Below, in pieces: positions 26,026-34,593 of a stretch of 64,000 bases of DNA (position 1 is its first letter; every line of letters starts with the position of its first letter). The position numbers and the translations under genes are program-made. Origin of the DNA: Corynebacterium timonense (lineage in GTDB: Bacteria; Actinomycetota; Actinomycetes; Mycobacteriales; Mycobacteriaceae); contig NZ_LT629765.1 in the NCBI RefSeq assembly GCF_900105305.1, positions 310,001-374,000 of the forward strand, read 5' to 3'. Below the pieces are notes generated by a model that saw only the letters and a list, made by a program, of their open reading frames with translations, ran no database searches and was not told the DNA's origin.

Positions 26026-27531
26026 CTAGGGGATCTCCCGCAGCTCGCGGCGCAGGATCTTGCCAGTCGGGTTCTTCGGAATCTCGGGCAAGAACTCCAC
26101 CGCGCGGACCTTCTTGTACGGGGTGACGCGCTCGGCGACCCAGTCGATGAGGTCCTCGGCGCTGACCTCGGCGCCCTCGCGCTTGACCACGAAGGCGCGG
26201 GGGATCTCCAAGCCGTCGCGCTCTTTGCCCACGACGCCGACGTCGGCAACGTCGGGGTGGGTGAGCAGCAGCGCCTCGAGCTCCGCCGGGGCGACCTGGT
26301 AGCCCTTGTACTTGATTACTTCCTTCGCGCGGTCGATGATGCGCAGGCCGCCGTCGTCGAGGACGCGCGCGATGTCGCCGGTGCGCAGCCAGCCGCCCTC
26401 GATGAGCGTTTTCGCCGTGGCCTCCTCGTTGTTGAGGTAGCCCTTCATCACCTGCGGGCCGCGGACGAGCACTTCGCCCTCCTCGCCCTCCGGGACGTCC
26501 TCGAGGGTGTCGATGTTGACGATGCGCAGCTCGGTGTCCGATACAGGCTTGCCGACGGTCGAGTGGTCCGCATCCCCGTGGAGGTTGAGCGTGACCAGCG
26601 GGGACGCTTCGGTCATGCCCCAGCCCTGCACCATCTTGGTGCCCAGGCGGTCTTCGACGGCGCGCATGATGGGGGCGTCGATAGGCGCGGCCGCCGTGAC
26701 CATGAGCTTGGAGGCGGCGAACCAGGCCGGGTCGATGGAGGGGGTCTTGGCCATGGCGATGGCCATGGGCGGGGCGATGAAGGTGAGCTCGATGTCATGC
26801 TCGCCGTGGGCGCGCAGGAAGAGCTCGAGGTCGAACTTCGGCATGGTGAACAGGTGCTGGCGGCGGCACAGTGGCGCGAGCATGAGCACGGTGAGGCCGT
26901 AGATGTGGGAAAACGGCAGGACGGAAAGCGTCGGCGCTTTCTCGGCGATGCCGCAGCGCTCGAGCATGTCGACGACCTGGACCATGTTCGACGTCAGGTT
27001 CCGGTGGGTCAGCTGCACGCCCTTGGGCAGGCCCGTGGTGCCGGAGGAAAAGGGCACGGCGGCGACCGCGTCGGGGTCGACGGTGATGTCGGGGGCGGCG
27101 AGGGCCCGCTTCTGGATGGCGTTGAGCTCCATGGAGAAGATCTGGGGGATGTCCTCCAGGTTGGTCGGGCCGATGAAAAGCTTCGAGTCGGAGGCCTCGA
27201 CGATGTGCTCGACGTCCGCCTGGTTCATGAGCATGCCGACGGGGTTGACGGTCGCGCCGGCGCGCCAGATGCCGAAGAGGCCAGCGACGAAGTTGATAGA
27301 GTTGGGCACCTGCAGCGTGACCACATCGCCCGCGCCGATGCCGCGGGAGGCGAGCTCGCCGGCGATGGACTCCGCGTACTCCTTGAGCTCCCCATAGGTA
27401 GCGGTGACGCCGGTGGTCAACTCTGTGATGGCGGGCAGGGCGGCGTCGGCCTCGGAAAGGTCGCCGAACGCCAGGCTGAACACGTCGGTGCTGGGGTAGT
27501 TCAGGCCGGGGTAGGGGCTGGAATAGATCAT
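26026..27531 (-). CDS. Acyl-CoA synthetase (AMP-forming), FadD/4CL-like
   Basis: An adenylate-forming ligase of 501 residues: P-loop-like SSGTTGLPKGV, GWGMTEAS, the hinge region LRTGDIARV and DRAKEVIKYKGYQV, and the catalytic Lys in PKNPTGKILRRE. It activates a carboxylic acid as acyl-AMP and then acyl-CoA, so it could supply substrate for the dehydrogenases, FadN and thiolase nearby. The ATG at 27531 (MIYSSPYPG) follows AAAGGACACC; an upstream start adds eight residues with no better site. A near-perfect palindrome lies about 50 bp upstream. Confidence 0.92.
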   Translation of the reverse strand: MIYSSPYPGLNYPSTDVFSLAFGDLSEADAALPAITELTTGVTATYGELKEYAESIAGELASRGIGAGDVVTLQVPNSINFVAGLFGIWRAGATVNPVGMLMNQADVEHIVEASDSKLFIGPTNLEDIPQIFSMELNAIQKRALAAPDITVDPDAVAAVPFSSGTTGLPKGVQLTHRNLTSNMVQVVDMLERCGIAEKAPTLSVLPFSHIYGLTVLMLAPLCRRQHLFTMPKFDLELFLRAHGEHDIELTFIAPPMAIAMAKTPSIDPAWFAASKLMVTAAAPIDAPIMRAVEDRLGTKMVQGWGMTEASPLVTLNLHGDADHSTVGKPVSDTELRIVNIDTLEDVPEGEEGEVLVRGPQVMKGYLNNEEATAKTLIEGGWLRTGDIARVLDDGGLRIIDRAKEVIKYKGYQVAPAELEALLLTHPDVADVGVVGKERDGLEIPRAFVVKREGAEVSAEDLIDWVAERVTPYKKVRAVEFLPEIPKNPTGKILRRELREIP

Positions 27532-27579
27532 GGTGTCCTTTCGGGTAAAGTACAAAAGTGTGGTGCGCGTCGCATATGG

Positions 27580-27602
27580 GTGACGTGTGTATCACACGTT
27601 AC
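27580..27602. promoter_or_regulatory. Palindromic operator between the acyl-CoA ligase and ndk
   Basis: GTGACGTGTG and CACACGTTAC are inverted repeats with one mismatch around TAT. The site lies about 50 bp before the acyl-CoA ligase start and 100 bp before ndk. Its form fits a TetR- or GntR-type repressor; a fatty-acid-responsive regulator is the natural guess. The regulator is not identified. Confidence 0.55.
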
Positions 27603-27701
27603 TCGCGAGGGTGGGGGCGCGTGGCCATCTCGTATTTTCTCCCGGTGTCTCCCGGTGTCTCGGTCGGCTAAGGCGGGGCCAGTCACGTACCATGGGCGAC
27701 C

Positions 27702-28112
27702 ATGACTGAACGCACTTTGATCCTCATCAAGCCGGACGGCGTGGCCAACGGGCACGTCGGCGAGATCATCTCCCGCATCGAGCGCAAGGGCCTGCGCCTC
27801 GTGGAGCTGGACCTGCGCACCGCGGACCGCGAGACCGCCGAGGCGCACTACGCCGAGCACAAGGACAAGCCCTTCTTCGGTGAGCTCGTCGAGTTCATCA
27901 CCTCCGCGCCGCTCATCGCGGGCATCGTCGAGGGCGAGTCCGCCATCGCCGCGTGGCGCCAGCTCGCCGGCGGCACCCACCCGGTGGAGAAGGCCACCCC
28001 GGGCACGATCCGCGGCGACTTCGCCCTGACCGTCAACGAGAACGTCGTCCACGGCTCCGACTCGCCCGAGTCCGCCGAACGCGAGATCGGCATCTGGTTC
28101 CCGAACAAGTAG
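27702..28112 (+). CDS. ndk: Nucleoside diphosphate kinase
   Basis: The 136-residue protein has full family length, with the N-terminal [12 protein letters not shown] and the phospho-acceptor His117 in NVVHGSDS. It balances NTP and dNTP pools by moving phosphate through the His. In related genomes it follows folC and the DUF4233 gene directly; here it is about 10.7 kb away but keeps its place before rne, apart from phoD and a TetR gene. No strong ribosome site is seen before the ATG. Confidence 0.96.
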   Translation: MTERTLILIKPDGVANGHVGEIISRIERKGLRLVELDLRTADRETAEAHYAEHKDKPFFGELVEFITSAPLIAGIVEGESAIAAWRQLAGGTHPVEKATPGTIRGDFALTVNENVVHGSDSPESAEREIGIWFPNK

Positions 28113-28239
28113 CACCGGCGCGGTCCCCGCACCGCCGCCGTGCGCCGTCTATGAACCCGGAGTGAAACTCGCGTGAATACTTGAGGCGCCGCGCGCGGAG
28201 CGGTTGCGACGGCCGGGGAAGCGCGAAGAATAAGGTTTC

Positions 28240-29943
28240 GTGTCGTCTTCCAATATTTCCCGGTTCTCGCTTCCTCGTCGCAATTTCCTCGTCGGCTCTG
28301 GCGTCGCCGCGGCCAGTGTGGCCGTCGGCCCGAGCGCCGCAGCCCAGTCCTCCTTGTCGTCTGCGCCGATTACGGGGGCGCGCCCGCTGCCCGGCGCCCC
28401 CGAATCCCCGTACTCCCATTTCATGCACGGCGTCGCCTCGGGCGACCCGACCCCCGAATCCGTCATTTTGTGGACCCGCGTCACCGTGGGCCCCGAGGCG
28501 ATGCCGGGGTCGGGGGTTGGTGAGGACGCGCGCGTGGCCTGGGAGGTAGCCACGACCCCGAAGTTCACGGAGATCGTCCGCGCCGGCGAGGTCGTCGCGT
28601 CGGCCGGTTCGGACCATACCGTCCACGTCGACCCACATGGCCTCGCGCCCGCGACGGTGTACTACTACCGCTTTAGCTTCAACGGCGTGTACTCGCCGAC
28701 GGGTCGCACGAAGACGGCCCCCGCCTACGACGCGCAGCTGGACCAGCTTTCCTTCGCTGTGGCCTCGTGCGCGAACTGGGAGTCGGGGTACTTCGCCGCC
28801 TACCGGGACATGGCCGAGCGCGGCGAGCGCGACGAGTTCGACGCGGTGGTCTTCCTCGGCGACTACATCTACGAGTATCCCGTCGGCGAGTACGCCGGCA
28901 AAAGCGGCGTGGCGCGCCCGCACTCCCCGGAGCACGAGACCATCACTCTGGCGGATTACCGCATCCGTCACGGCCGCTACCGCCAGGACCTGAACCTGCA
29001 GCGCGCCCACGCCGCGGCGCCCTGGATCGTGGTGTGGGACGACCACGAGACCGCCAACGACTCGTGGCGCGAGGGCGCCGAGAATCACACGGAGGGCGCG
29101 GAGGGGAGCTTCATCGCGCGCCGCGACGCCGGCCAGCGCGCCTACTTCGAGTGGCTGCCGGTGCGCGCGACGCTGCCCTCGGAGGGGGGCCACATCTACC
29201 GCAGCCTGCAGTTCGGCAACCTGGTCAACCTGACGATGATGGACCTGCGCACCTACCGCGATGAGCCGCCGTCACGCGTCGACGCGTACGCGGAGGGGCG
29301 CACGATGCTGGGCTCTGAGCAGTTCGAGTGGCTGACCGCCGCGGTGCGCACCTCGACGGCGAAGTGGAACGTCATGGGCAACTCGGTCATGGTCGCGCCG
29401 ATGGTGCTGGGCCGGATGCCGGAGACGAGCTCGAACGCCATCATTGCCAACCAAATGCTGGGGCGCTTTTCCACGCTGGTCACCGGGGTGCCGGTCAACA
29501 CCGACCAGTGGGACGGCTTCGCCTCCGCTCGGGCGCAGCTTTTCGACGTCCTCGCCGCCGACGACGCCCATGTCCTCTTCCTCACCGGCGACATCCACAC
29601 CGAGTGGGCGAACTCGGTGGTCCACAACGGGCGCGAGCTGGGGTGTGAGCTGGTGACGGCGTCGATTAGCGCGCCCAACGTCGATGAGTGGGTGACGGAG
29701 ACGGTGCGCGTGTACACGCCGCAGCACAGCCCGATCACGCGCCTGGCGCAGGATTTCGTGCGCGGGCAGAACCCCTGGGTCAACCACGTGGACCTCGACG
29801 CGCACGGCTACTCCGTCGCCCGGATCCGGCCGGACGAGGTGGCGATGGAGTACTACCGCGTCTCCGACGTCGAGCACCCGGAGGCCCCGGTGGGCCTCGC
29901 CGTGAGCAAGCTGTGGCGCGTGGGCGCGGGCTTCGTCTCGTAA
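28240..29943 (+). CDS. phoD: Alkaline phosphatase D family protein, Tat-exported
   Basis: The 567-residue protein starts at GTG 28240 with a twin-arginine signal (LPRRNFLVGSG, then hydrophobic residues to PSAAAQ). A PhoD N-terminal domain (HGVASGDPTPESVILWTR) precedes the metallophosphoesterase domain: ASCANWESG, FLGDYIYEY, WDDHETAND and FLTGDIHTEW provide the metal ligands. It is predicted to release phosphate from phosphodiesters or monoesters outside the membrane, with Fe/Ca cofactors in the family. It lies between ndk and a TetR gene on the same strand, interrupting the usual ndk-rne order. Confidence 0.9.
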   Translation: MSSSNISRFSLPRRNFLVGSGVAAASVAVGPSAAAQSSLSSAPITGARPLPGAPESPYSHFMHGVASGDPTPESVILWTRVTVGPEAMPGSGVGEDARVAWEVATTPKFTEIVRAGEVVASAGSDHTVHVDPHGLAPATVYYYRFSFNGVYSPTGRTKTAPAYDAQLDQLSFAVASCANWESGYFAAYRDMAERGERDEFDAVVFLGDYIYEYPVGEYAGKSGVARPHSPEHETITLADYRIRHGRYRQDLNLQRAHAAAPWIVVWDDHETANDSWREGAENHTEGAEGSFIARRDAGQRAYFEWLPVRATLPSEGGHIYRSLQFGNLVNLTMMDLRTYRDEPPSRVDAYAEGRTMLGSEQFEWLTAAVRTSTAKWNVMGNSVMVAPMVLGRMPETSSNAIIANQMLGRFSTLVTGVPVNTDQWDGFASARAQLFDVLAADDAHVLFLTGDIHTEWANSVVHNGRELGCELVTASISAPNVDEWVTETVRVYTPQHSPITRLAQDFVRGQNPWVNHVDLDAHGYSVARIRPDEVAMEYYRVSDVEHPEAPVGLAVSKLWRVGAGFVS

Positions 29944-30008
29944 CCCCGAGCGCTCTCATCCCGACGCCGACCCCCTTGTAGGTGTGGTAGCTCACTCCGA
30001 TTCGTCTA

Positions 30009-30041
30009 TTGTGCGCAAAACGTATAAGTTTGAGCGCATAA
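30009..30041. promoter_or_regulatory. Inverted repeat upstream of a TetR gene
   Basis: TTGTGCGC-AAAAC on the left matches the reverse complement of GTTTGA-GCGCATAA on the right except for a one- to two-base offset. It ends 14 bp before the TetR start codon, where self-repression would act. Confidence 0.5.
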
Positions 30042-30055
30042 GAAAGGGGTTGGAT

Positions 30056-30640
30056 GTGAGCAACGAGATCCGTGGTGCGGAACAGGCGCGTGCAACGAGT
30101 AAGCGCAAGGCCATCCTTGACGCGGCCACGTCGCTGATGGTGGCTGGGGGGCTGCGTCGCGTGACGCACCGGCAGGTCGCGGCGGAAGCTGGCGTCCCCG
30201 TGGGATCCGTTGGCTACTACTACTCCAGCCGCGAACAGCTCATCGATGTCTGCTTCAGCGAGATCCACATGCGCCGTCGCGCCGTCGCGGAGACGGTGCT
30301 TGCCCAGGCGACACGCGGGCGCAGCAAGCGGGAGGTCGCCGAGGACGTCATCGCCATCGCCACGGCCGGCCACCCCGAGGGCGTGCCCGGGCTCGTGTAC
30401 TCCATCGTGGACGCCAAGCGCGAGCTCGAGGACCCCATCCGGGCCCGGGTGAACGAGCAGATTTCGCAAGCATTCGAGCTTATCGACGCCCTCCTTGAAC
30501 GCTCCGGCTACTCCAACCTCACTGCCCGCGGAGCCGCACATGCCCTCATCGGGGCGGGCGCTTTGGCGGACCCGCAGCACGAAAACTCCCACGATTGCGC
30601 CCGCGCCGCGCTCGTTGCGGCTCTTGAGGCCACGCGCTAG
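30056..30640 (+). CDS. TetR-family transcriptional regulator
   Basis: A 194-residue repressor with a TetR helix-turn-helix at about residues 14-60 (AILDAATSLMVAGGLRRVTHRQVAAEAGVPVGSVGYYY) and a helical effector domain. The GTG at 30056 is in frame and follows GAAAGGGG; an overlapping ATG at 30054 is out of frame. An inverted repeat directly upstream suggests autoregulation. The targets could include phoD upstream or genes elsewhere; nothing in the protein indicates the ligand. Confidence 0.88.
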   Translation: MSNEIRGAEQARATSKRKAILDAATSLMVAGGLRRVTHRQVAAEAGVPVGSVGYYYSSREQLIDVCFSEIHMRRRAVAETVLAQATRGRSKREVAEDVIAIATAGHPEGVPGLVYSIVDAKRELEDPIRARVNEQISQAFELIDALLERSGYSNLTARGAAHALIGAGALADPQHENSHDCARAALVAALEATR

Positions 30641-30875
30641 AAGCGCAGCGGCACAGGCTGTGCCACAATGAAAGTCACGTTTCGCGTGTCGGCGCCCACG
30701 GAGGGCACCCCCGCGACGCGCACAAGCTTTCATATGTACGCTCCCGCGGCGGGCGGGTACCGCGCGGCGGCGGCGAGAACGGCCACACGGCACCGAGCCA
30801 CATCGCACTCGGCCACATGGCGCTCGGCCTGCGCCCGGTCCTGTCCCCCGCGGGCGATCACACAGGAGAATGTTC

Positions 30876-31430
30876 GTGGCATCCAAGGACAACTCACGCC
30901 CGGATCGGTCCGCCGCAGCGCGTGACTTCGACCGCACCCAGCTCGGCGAGAAGACCCGCGTGTTCCAGCTGGCCAAGCAGCTCGGCCTGCCGTCGAAAGA
31001 CCTCGTCGTCGCGCTCAACGAGCTCGGCCTCGTCAAAGTCGCTCAATCCACCCTGACGAAGGCCGAAGCCGAGCAGCTTCTCGACGCCCTCGCGGCCGCC
31101 CCCGCCGATGACGGCGACGAAAAGATCCGCCGCCGCGTGCGCAAGGACGTCGAAAACGAGATCAACCAGATCGAGGAGAAGGTCGACGCCGAGCTGGCCA
31201 ACGAGGAACCGCTCGCCACCGAGGAGCCGCTCACCAACGTTGAGCCCGAGGTCACGCCCGCGCCGCAGACGCGCGGGTCCTCCTCCCACGCCCCGCTGTT
31301 CAAGCCGCCGGCCCGCGCCGAGCGCCGGCGCGCGAGCCGCCCGGCGGACGGCAGCTCCCAGGAGGCGACGCGGGAGGGGGCGTCGACACGCAGGGCGAGG
31401 ACACCGACGACACCGACGACATCGAGGTGA
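30876..31430 (+). pseudogene. rne: Ribonuclease E/G, N-terminal fragment before a frameshift
   Basis: This frame encodes the N-terminal region of the actinobacterial RNase E: an IF2-N-like helical segment (TRVFQLAKQLGLPSKDLVVALNELG) followed by an acidic linker. The GTG at 30876 is preferred because AGGAGA is well spaced; an ATG at 30870 overlaps that site. The natural frame breaks at the five-G run 31376-31380. Adding one G would join it through EGGVDTQGEDTDD to the downstream frame (EVIDEPRGIKG). As given, this frame drifts into an Arg/Thr-rich shadow and stops at 31430. Either a sequencing slip or a true frameshift would explain it. Confidence 0.8.
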
Positions 31431-33619
31431 TCGACGAGCCGCGCGGCATCAAGGGCTCGGCGCGCCTCGAGGCGCAGCGGCGCCGCCGCTCCGAGCGCCG
31501 CGAGGAGGGGCGCAAGCGCAGCCGCATCGTCTCGCAGGCGGAGTTCCTGGCGCGGCGCGAGTCCGTCACCCGCACGATGGTCGTGCGTGAGCGCGACCGC
31601 CACGACGGCCACGGGCGCATCACCCAGGTCGGCGTCCTCGAGGACGGGCTGCTCGTCGAGCACTTTGTCACCTCCGAGCAGCACGCCTCGCTGATCGGCA
31701 ACATTTATCTCGGGCGTGTGCAGAATGTCCTGCCGAGCATGGAGGCAGCCTTCATCGACATCGGGCAGGGGCGCAACGGCGTGCTCTACGCTGGCGAGGT
31801 GGACTGGAAGGCCGCCGGCCTCGGCGGGCGCTCGCGTCGCATCGAGCAGGCGCTGAAGTCGGGCGACCAGGTCGTGGTCCAGGTGACCAAGGACCCGGTC
31901 GGGCACAAGGGCGCGCGGCTGAGCACCCAGATTTCCCTCGCCGGGCGCTACCTCGTCTACGTTCCGGGCGGGCGCAGCGCCGGCATTTCCCGCAAGCTGC
32001 CCGCGCCCGAGCGCAAGCGCCTCAAGGAAATCCTCGGCCGTGTTGTGCCGGGCAAGGGCGGGGCGATCATCCGCACCGCCGCCGAGAACGTCCCCGAAGA
32101 CGCGATCGCCGCCGACGTCAACCGCTTGCACGCGCAGTGGGAGGCGATCCAGGAGAAGGCGGAGCAGGAAAAGAGCTCCAAGGGGGCTAAGCCGGTCACC
32201 CTCTACGAGGAGCCGAACCTTCTGGTCAAGGTCATCCGCGACCTGTTCAACGATGACTTCACCGAGCTGGTCGTCGACGGCAAGCGCCCCTGGAATGTCG
32301 TTCACGCCTACGTCAGCAACGTCGCCGCCGACCTGGAGGACAGGCTGGTCAAGTACGACCGCAGCGAGCACGGGGGCGCCGACGCCTTCGAGACCTACCG
32401 CATCGACGAGCAGATCCAGAAGGCCCTGTCACGCACGGTGTGGCTGCCCTCGGGCGGCACGCTTGTGATTGACAAGACCGAGGCCATGACCGTCATCGAC
32501 GTCAACACCGGCAAGTTCACCGGCTCCGGCGGCTCACTCGAAGAGACCGTCACCCGCAACAACCTCGAGGCCGCCGAGGAGATCGTCCGTCAGATGCGGC
32601 TGCGCGACCTCGGCGGGATGATCATCGTCGACTTCATCGACATGATCCTGCCCGAAAACCAGGAGCTTGTGCTGCGCCGCCTGAAAGAGGCGCTGGGCCG
32701 CGACCGCACCCGCCACCAGGTCTCCGAGGTGACCTCCCTCGGCCTCGTGCAGATGACCCGCAAGCGGCTGGGCACCGGCCTGCTGGAGACGTTCTCCACC
32801 CCGTGCGAGACCTGCGGCGGCCGCGGGATCCTGCTCAGCGAGGACCCCGTCGACGACGAGCAGCAGGCGGAGGAAGTCCGAGAAAAGGCGCACGCGGGGC
32901 AGGAAGAGCCGAAGGGCACCAACGACAACGACAACGACGGTGCGAGCACCAACGCGCGCGAGCGTCGCGACATCGCCGTCGACGACGACGCCCTGCGCAA
33001 GCTCGCCGACTCCGTCGTTGGCGGGGTCGTATCGGACGACGAGGCCGAGGAAGAGTCGCCCTCCCGGGGCCGGCGCCGTGGGCGCCGGGGCGGCTCGCGC
33101 GGCCGCGGGCGCGGGCGCGGCGAGGACGCCGAACAGCCGACGAAGGGCGAGCAGGCGGACCAGAAGCCAGCGACCCCCGCGACGAAACCCGCCGCCAAGA
33201 GCTACGAGGAGGCGGTGAAGGAGTTCGAGTCCTCCCCGCGCCGCAAGCGCAGCACCCGCGGCAACTCGCGCTCGGACCATGCGCCGCGCCGCGAGGACTT
33301 CGAGGGCGACGGCGGCAGCGCAGAAGGCACAGACAGCGGGGCGAGCGGAAAGGACGCCGCACCCGCCCACGCGCGCGGCTCCGCGGAGGCGCCGCGCCGC
33401 GGCCGGCGGCGCGCCGTGCGCCGCTCGCGCAGCACCGCCACCGAGCAGCAGCCTGCCCAGCAGGAGAAGCAAGAGAAGCCCGAGGAACGCGAGCCGGCGT
33501 CCCAGGGGGCGCCGGCCGGCGGTGGGGCGGCAAAGAAGAAGCAGCAGCAGCGCGCGGGCGGCTCGTCGGGGCCCCGGGGCAGGGGCCGGAGGAGGGCGAC
33601 GCGGAAGCGGACGTCGTAA
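31427..33619 (+). CDS. rne: Ribonuclease E/G, catalytic and C-terminal part
   Basis: The frame holds the S1-like RNA-binding region (HASLIGNIYLGRVQNVLPSMEAAFIDIG), the DNase I-like catalytic core with TVIDVNTGKF and IIVDFIDMI, the zinc-link CETCGGRG, and a long Arg/Gly/Ser/Glu-rich disordered tail that in this family scaffolds RNA and partner proteins. It cleaves single-stranded RNA in mRNA decay and rRNA maturation. The open frame starts upstream of 31427 because of the frameshift at 31376-31380; the first ATG in frame is at 31427 and would give a protein lacking the N-terminal ~180 residues. rplU follows, as is usual. Confidence 0.9.
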   Translation: MIDEPRGIKGSARLEAQRRRRSERREEGRKRSRIVSQAEFLARRESVTRTMVVRERDRHDGHGRITQVGVLEDGLLVEHFVTSEQHASLIGNIYLGRVQNVLPSMEAAFIDIGQGRNGVLYAGEVDWKAAGLGGRSRRIEQALKSGDQVVVQVTKDPVGHKGARLSTQISLAGRYLVYVPGGRSAGISRKLPAPERKRLKEILGRVVPGKGGAIIRTAAENVPEDAIAADVNRLHAQWEAIQEKAEQEKSSKGAKPVTLYEEPNLLVKVIRDLFNDDFTELVVDGKRPWNVVHAYVSNVAADLEDRLVKYDRSEHGGADAFETYRIDEQIQKALSRTVWLPSGGTLVIDKTEAMTVIDVNTGKFTGSGGSLEETVTRNNLEAAEEIVRQMRLRDLGGMIIVDFIDMILPENQELVLRRLKEALGRDRTRHQVSEVTSLGLVQMTRKRLGTGLLETFSTPCETCGGRGILLSEDPVDDEQQAEEVREKAHAGQEEPKGTNDNDNDGASTNARERRDIAVDDDALRKLADSVVGGVVSDDEAEEESPSRGRRRGRRGGSRGRGRGRGEDAEQPTKGEQADQKPATPATKPAAKSYEEAVKEFESSPRRKRSTRGNSRSDHAPRREDFEGDGGSAEGTDSGASGKDAAPAHARGSAEAPRRGRRRAVRRSRSTATEQQPAQQEKQEKPEEREPASQGAPAGGGAAKKKQQQRAGGSSGPRGRGRRRATRKRTS

Positions 33620-33823
33620 AGCGAAAGCCGCAGGCGCTATTTGGAGTTCACGGCGGCGACGTAGTAGTCTTTGACAGTCGCTGTTTCGAGGTGAGGGTGC
33701 CTCGTTGCCCACGCATGCGGGCACGGTGCCGGAAGGGTGCCTCGGAACGCTTGAAATACACTGTTCCACACGCTTTCCGTAGCATGCCGGAGGCGTACGA
33801 GTAGAGATAAGGGGTAACCCTCT

Positions 33824-34129
33824 ATGTACGCGATCGTCAAGACCGGCGGCAAGCAGTACAAGGTTGCCGAGGGCGACCTGGTCAAGGTCGAGAAGCTCGA
33901 GGGTGAAGCTGGCGCGAAGGTTGCGCTCACCCCGATCCTTCTCGTCGATGGCGCAGATGTCACCTCCGGTCAGGATGCACTGTCCAAGGTCAACGTTGAG
34001 GCTGAGATCGTCGAGCACGGCAAGGGCAAGAAGATCGACATCCTCAAGTACAAGAACAAGACCGGCTACAAGGTTCGCCAGGGCCACCGCCAGCCGCTGA
34101 CCACCATCAAGATCACCGGAATCAACTAA
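33824..34129 (+). CDS. rplU: 50S ribosomal protein L21
   Basis: The 101-residue protein has the L21 pattern: [14 protein letters not shown] at the start and [17 protein letters not shown] near the end. It binds 23S rRNA. A GGGGTAACC ribosome site precedes the ATG. The 204-bp leader contains TTGACA at about 33675 as a possible -35 element, without a good -10 at the right distance. rpmA follows after 25 bp in the same operon. Confidence 0.97.
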   Translation: MYAIVKTGGKQYKVAEGDLVKVEKLEGEAGAKVALTPILLVDGADVTSGQDALSKVNVEAEIVEHGKGKKIDILKYKNKTGYKVRQGHRQPLTTIKITGIN

Positions 34130-34154
34130 GACGTCCCACTAAGGAGAGAAAGAC

Positions 34155-34478
34155 ATGGCACACAAGAAGGGCGCATCCAGCTCCTCCAACGGTCGTGACT
34201 CTGAGTCCAAGCGCCTCGGCGTGAAGCGCTTCGGTGGCCAGCAGGTCAAGGCCGGCGAGATCCTCGTCCGCCAGCGCGGCACCAAGTTCCACCCGGGCGA
34301 GAACGTCGGCCGCGGCGGCGACGACACCCTGTTCGCTCTCGCGGCAGGCTCCGTCCAGTTCGGCATCAAGCGCAACCGTCGCATCGTCAACATCGTCCCC
34401 GCCGACGGCGCGGGCGTGTCCTCCGAGGTCCTCGAGGCCGCTGAGGCTGCCGGTGTTGTCGAAGGGGCGACTGCCTAA
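34155..34478 (+). CDS. rpmA: 50S ribosomal protein L27
   Basis: The 107-residue protein begins [16 protein letters not shown] with no N-terminal leader before the Ala-His-Lys-Lys-Gly motif, unlike the cleaved L27 of Firmicutes. It carries LGVKRFGGQ and IVRQRG-type motifs ([13 protein letters not shown]). The C-terminal extension ([13 protein letters not shown]) is longer than in E. coli. It is part of the peptidyl-transferase neighbourhood. AAGGAGAG precedes the ATG, and a terminator follows. Confidence 0.97.
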   Translation: MAHKKGASSSSNGRDSESKRLGVKRFGGQQVKAGEILVRQRGTKFHPGENVGRGGDDTLFALAAGSVQFGIKRNRRIVNIVPADGAGVSSEVLEAAEAAGVVEGATA

Positions 34479-34492
34479 GCGCACCGCCTCGC

Positions 34493-34528
34493 AGGCGCCG
34501 CGGACCGACGGAGGTCCCCGGCGCCTTT
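34493..34528 (+). terminator. rplU-rpmA terminator
   Basis: AGGCGCCG and CGGCGCCT flank an inner GGACC/GGTCC stem, followed by TTTG. It lies 15 bp after the rpmA stop and separates the ribosomal genes from obgE. Confidence 0.7.
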
Positions 34529-34593
34529 GTCATGTTCCCGCCCCGCCCCGGTAGGGTGGGAGGCCACGAACAAGCAAGAGAAAGGCGTGCACC

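Noticed and set aside
23592..26029. Long plus-strand frames opposite the acyl-CoA dehydrogenase genes
   Set aside because: Both dehydrogenases are fully supported by motifs and ribosome sites on the other strand; the plus frames are shadows.
33671..33823. An L21 leader or other structured RNA before rplU
   Set aside because: I could not see a convincing conserved structure by eye; only a possible -35 element (TTGACA) is noted.
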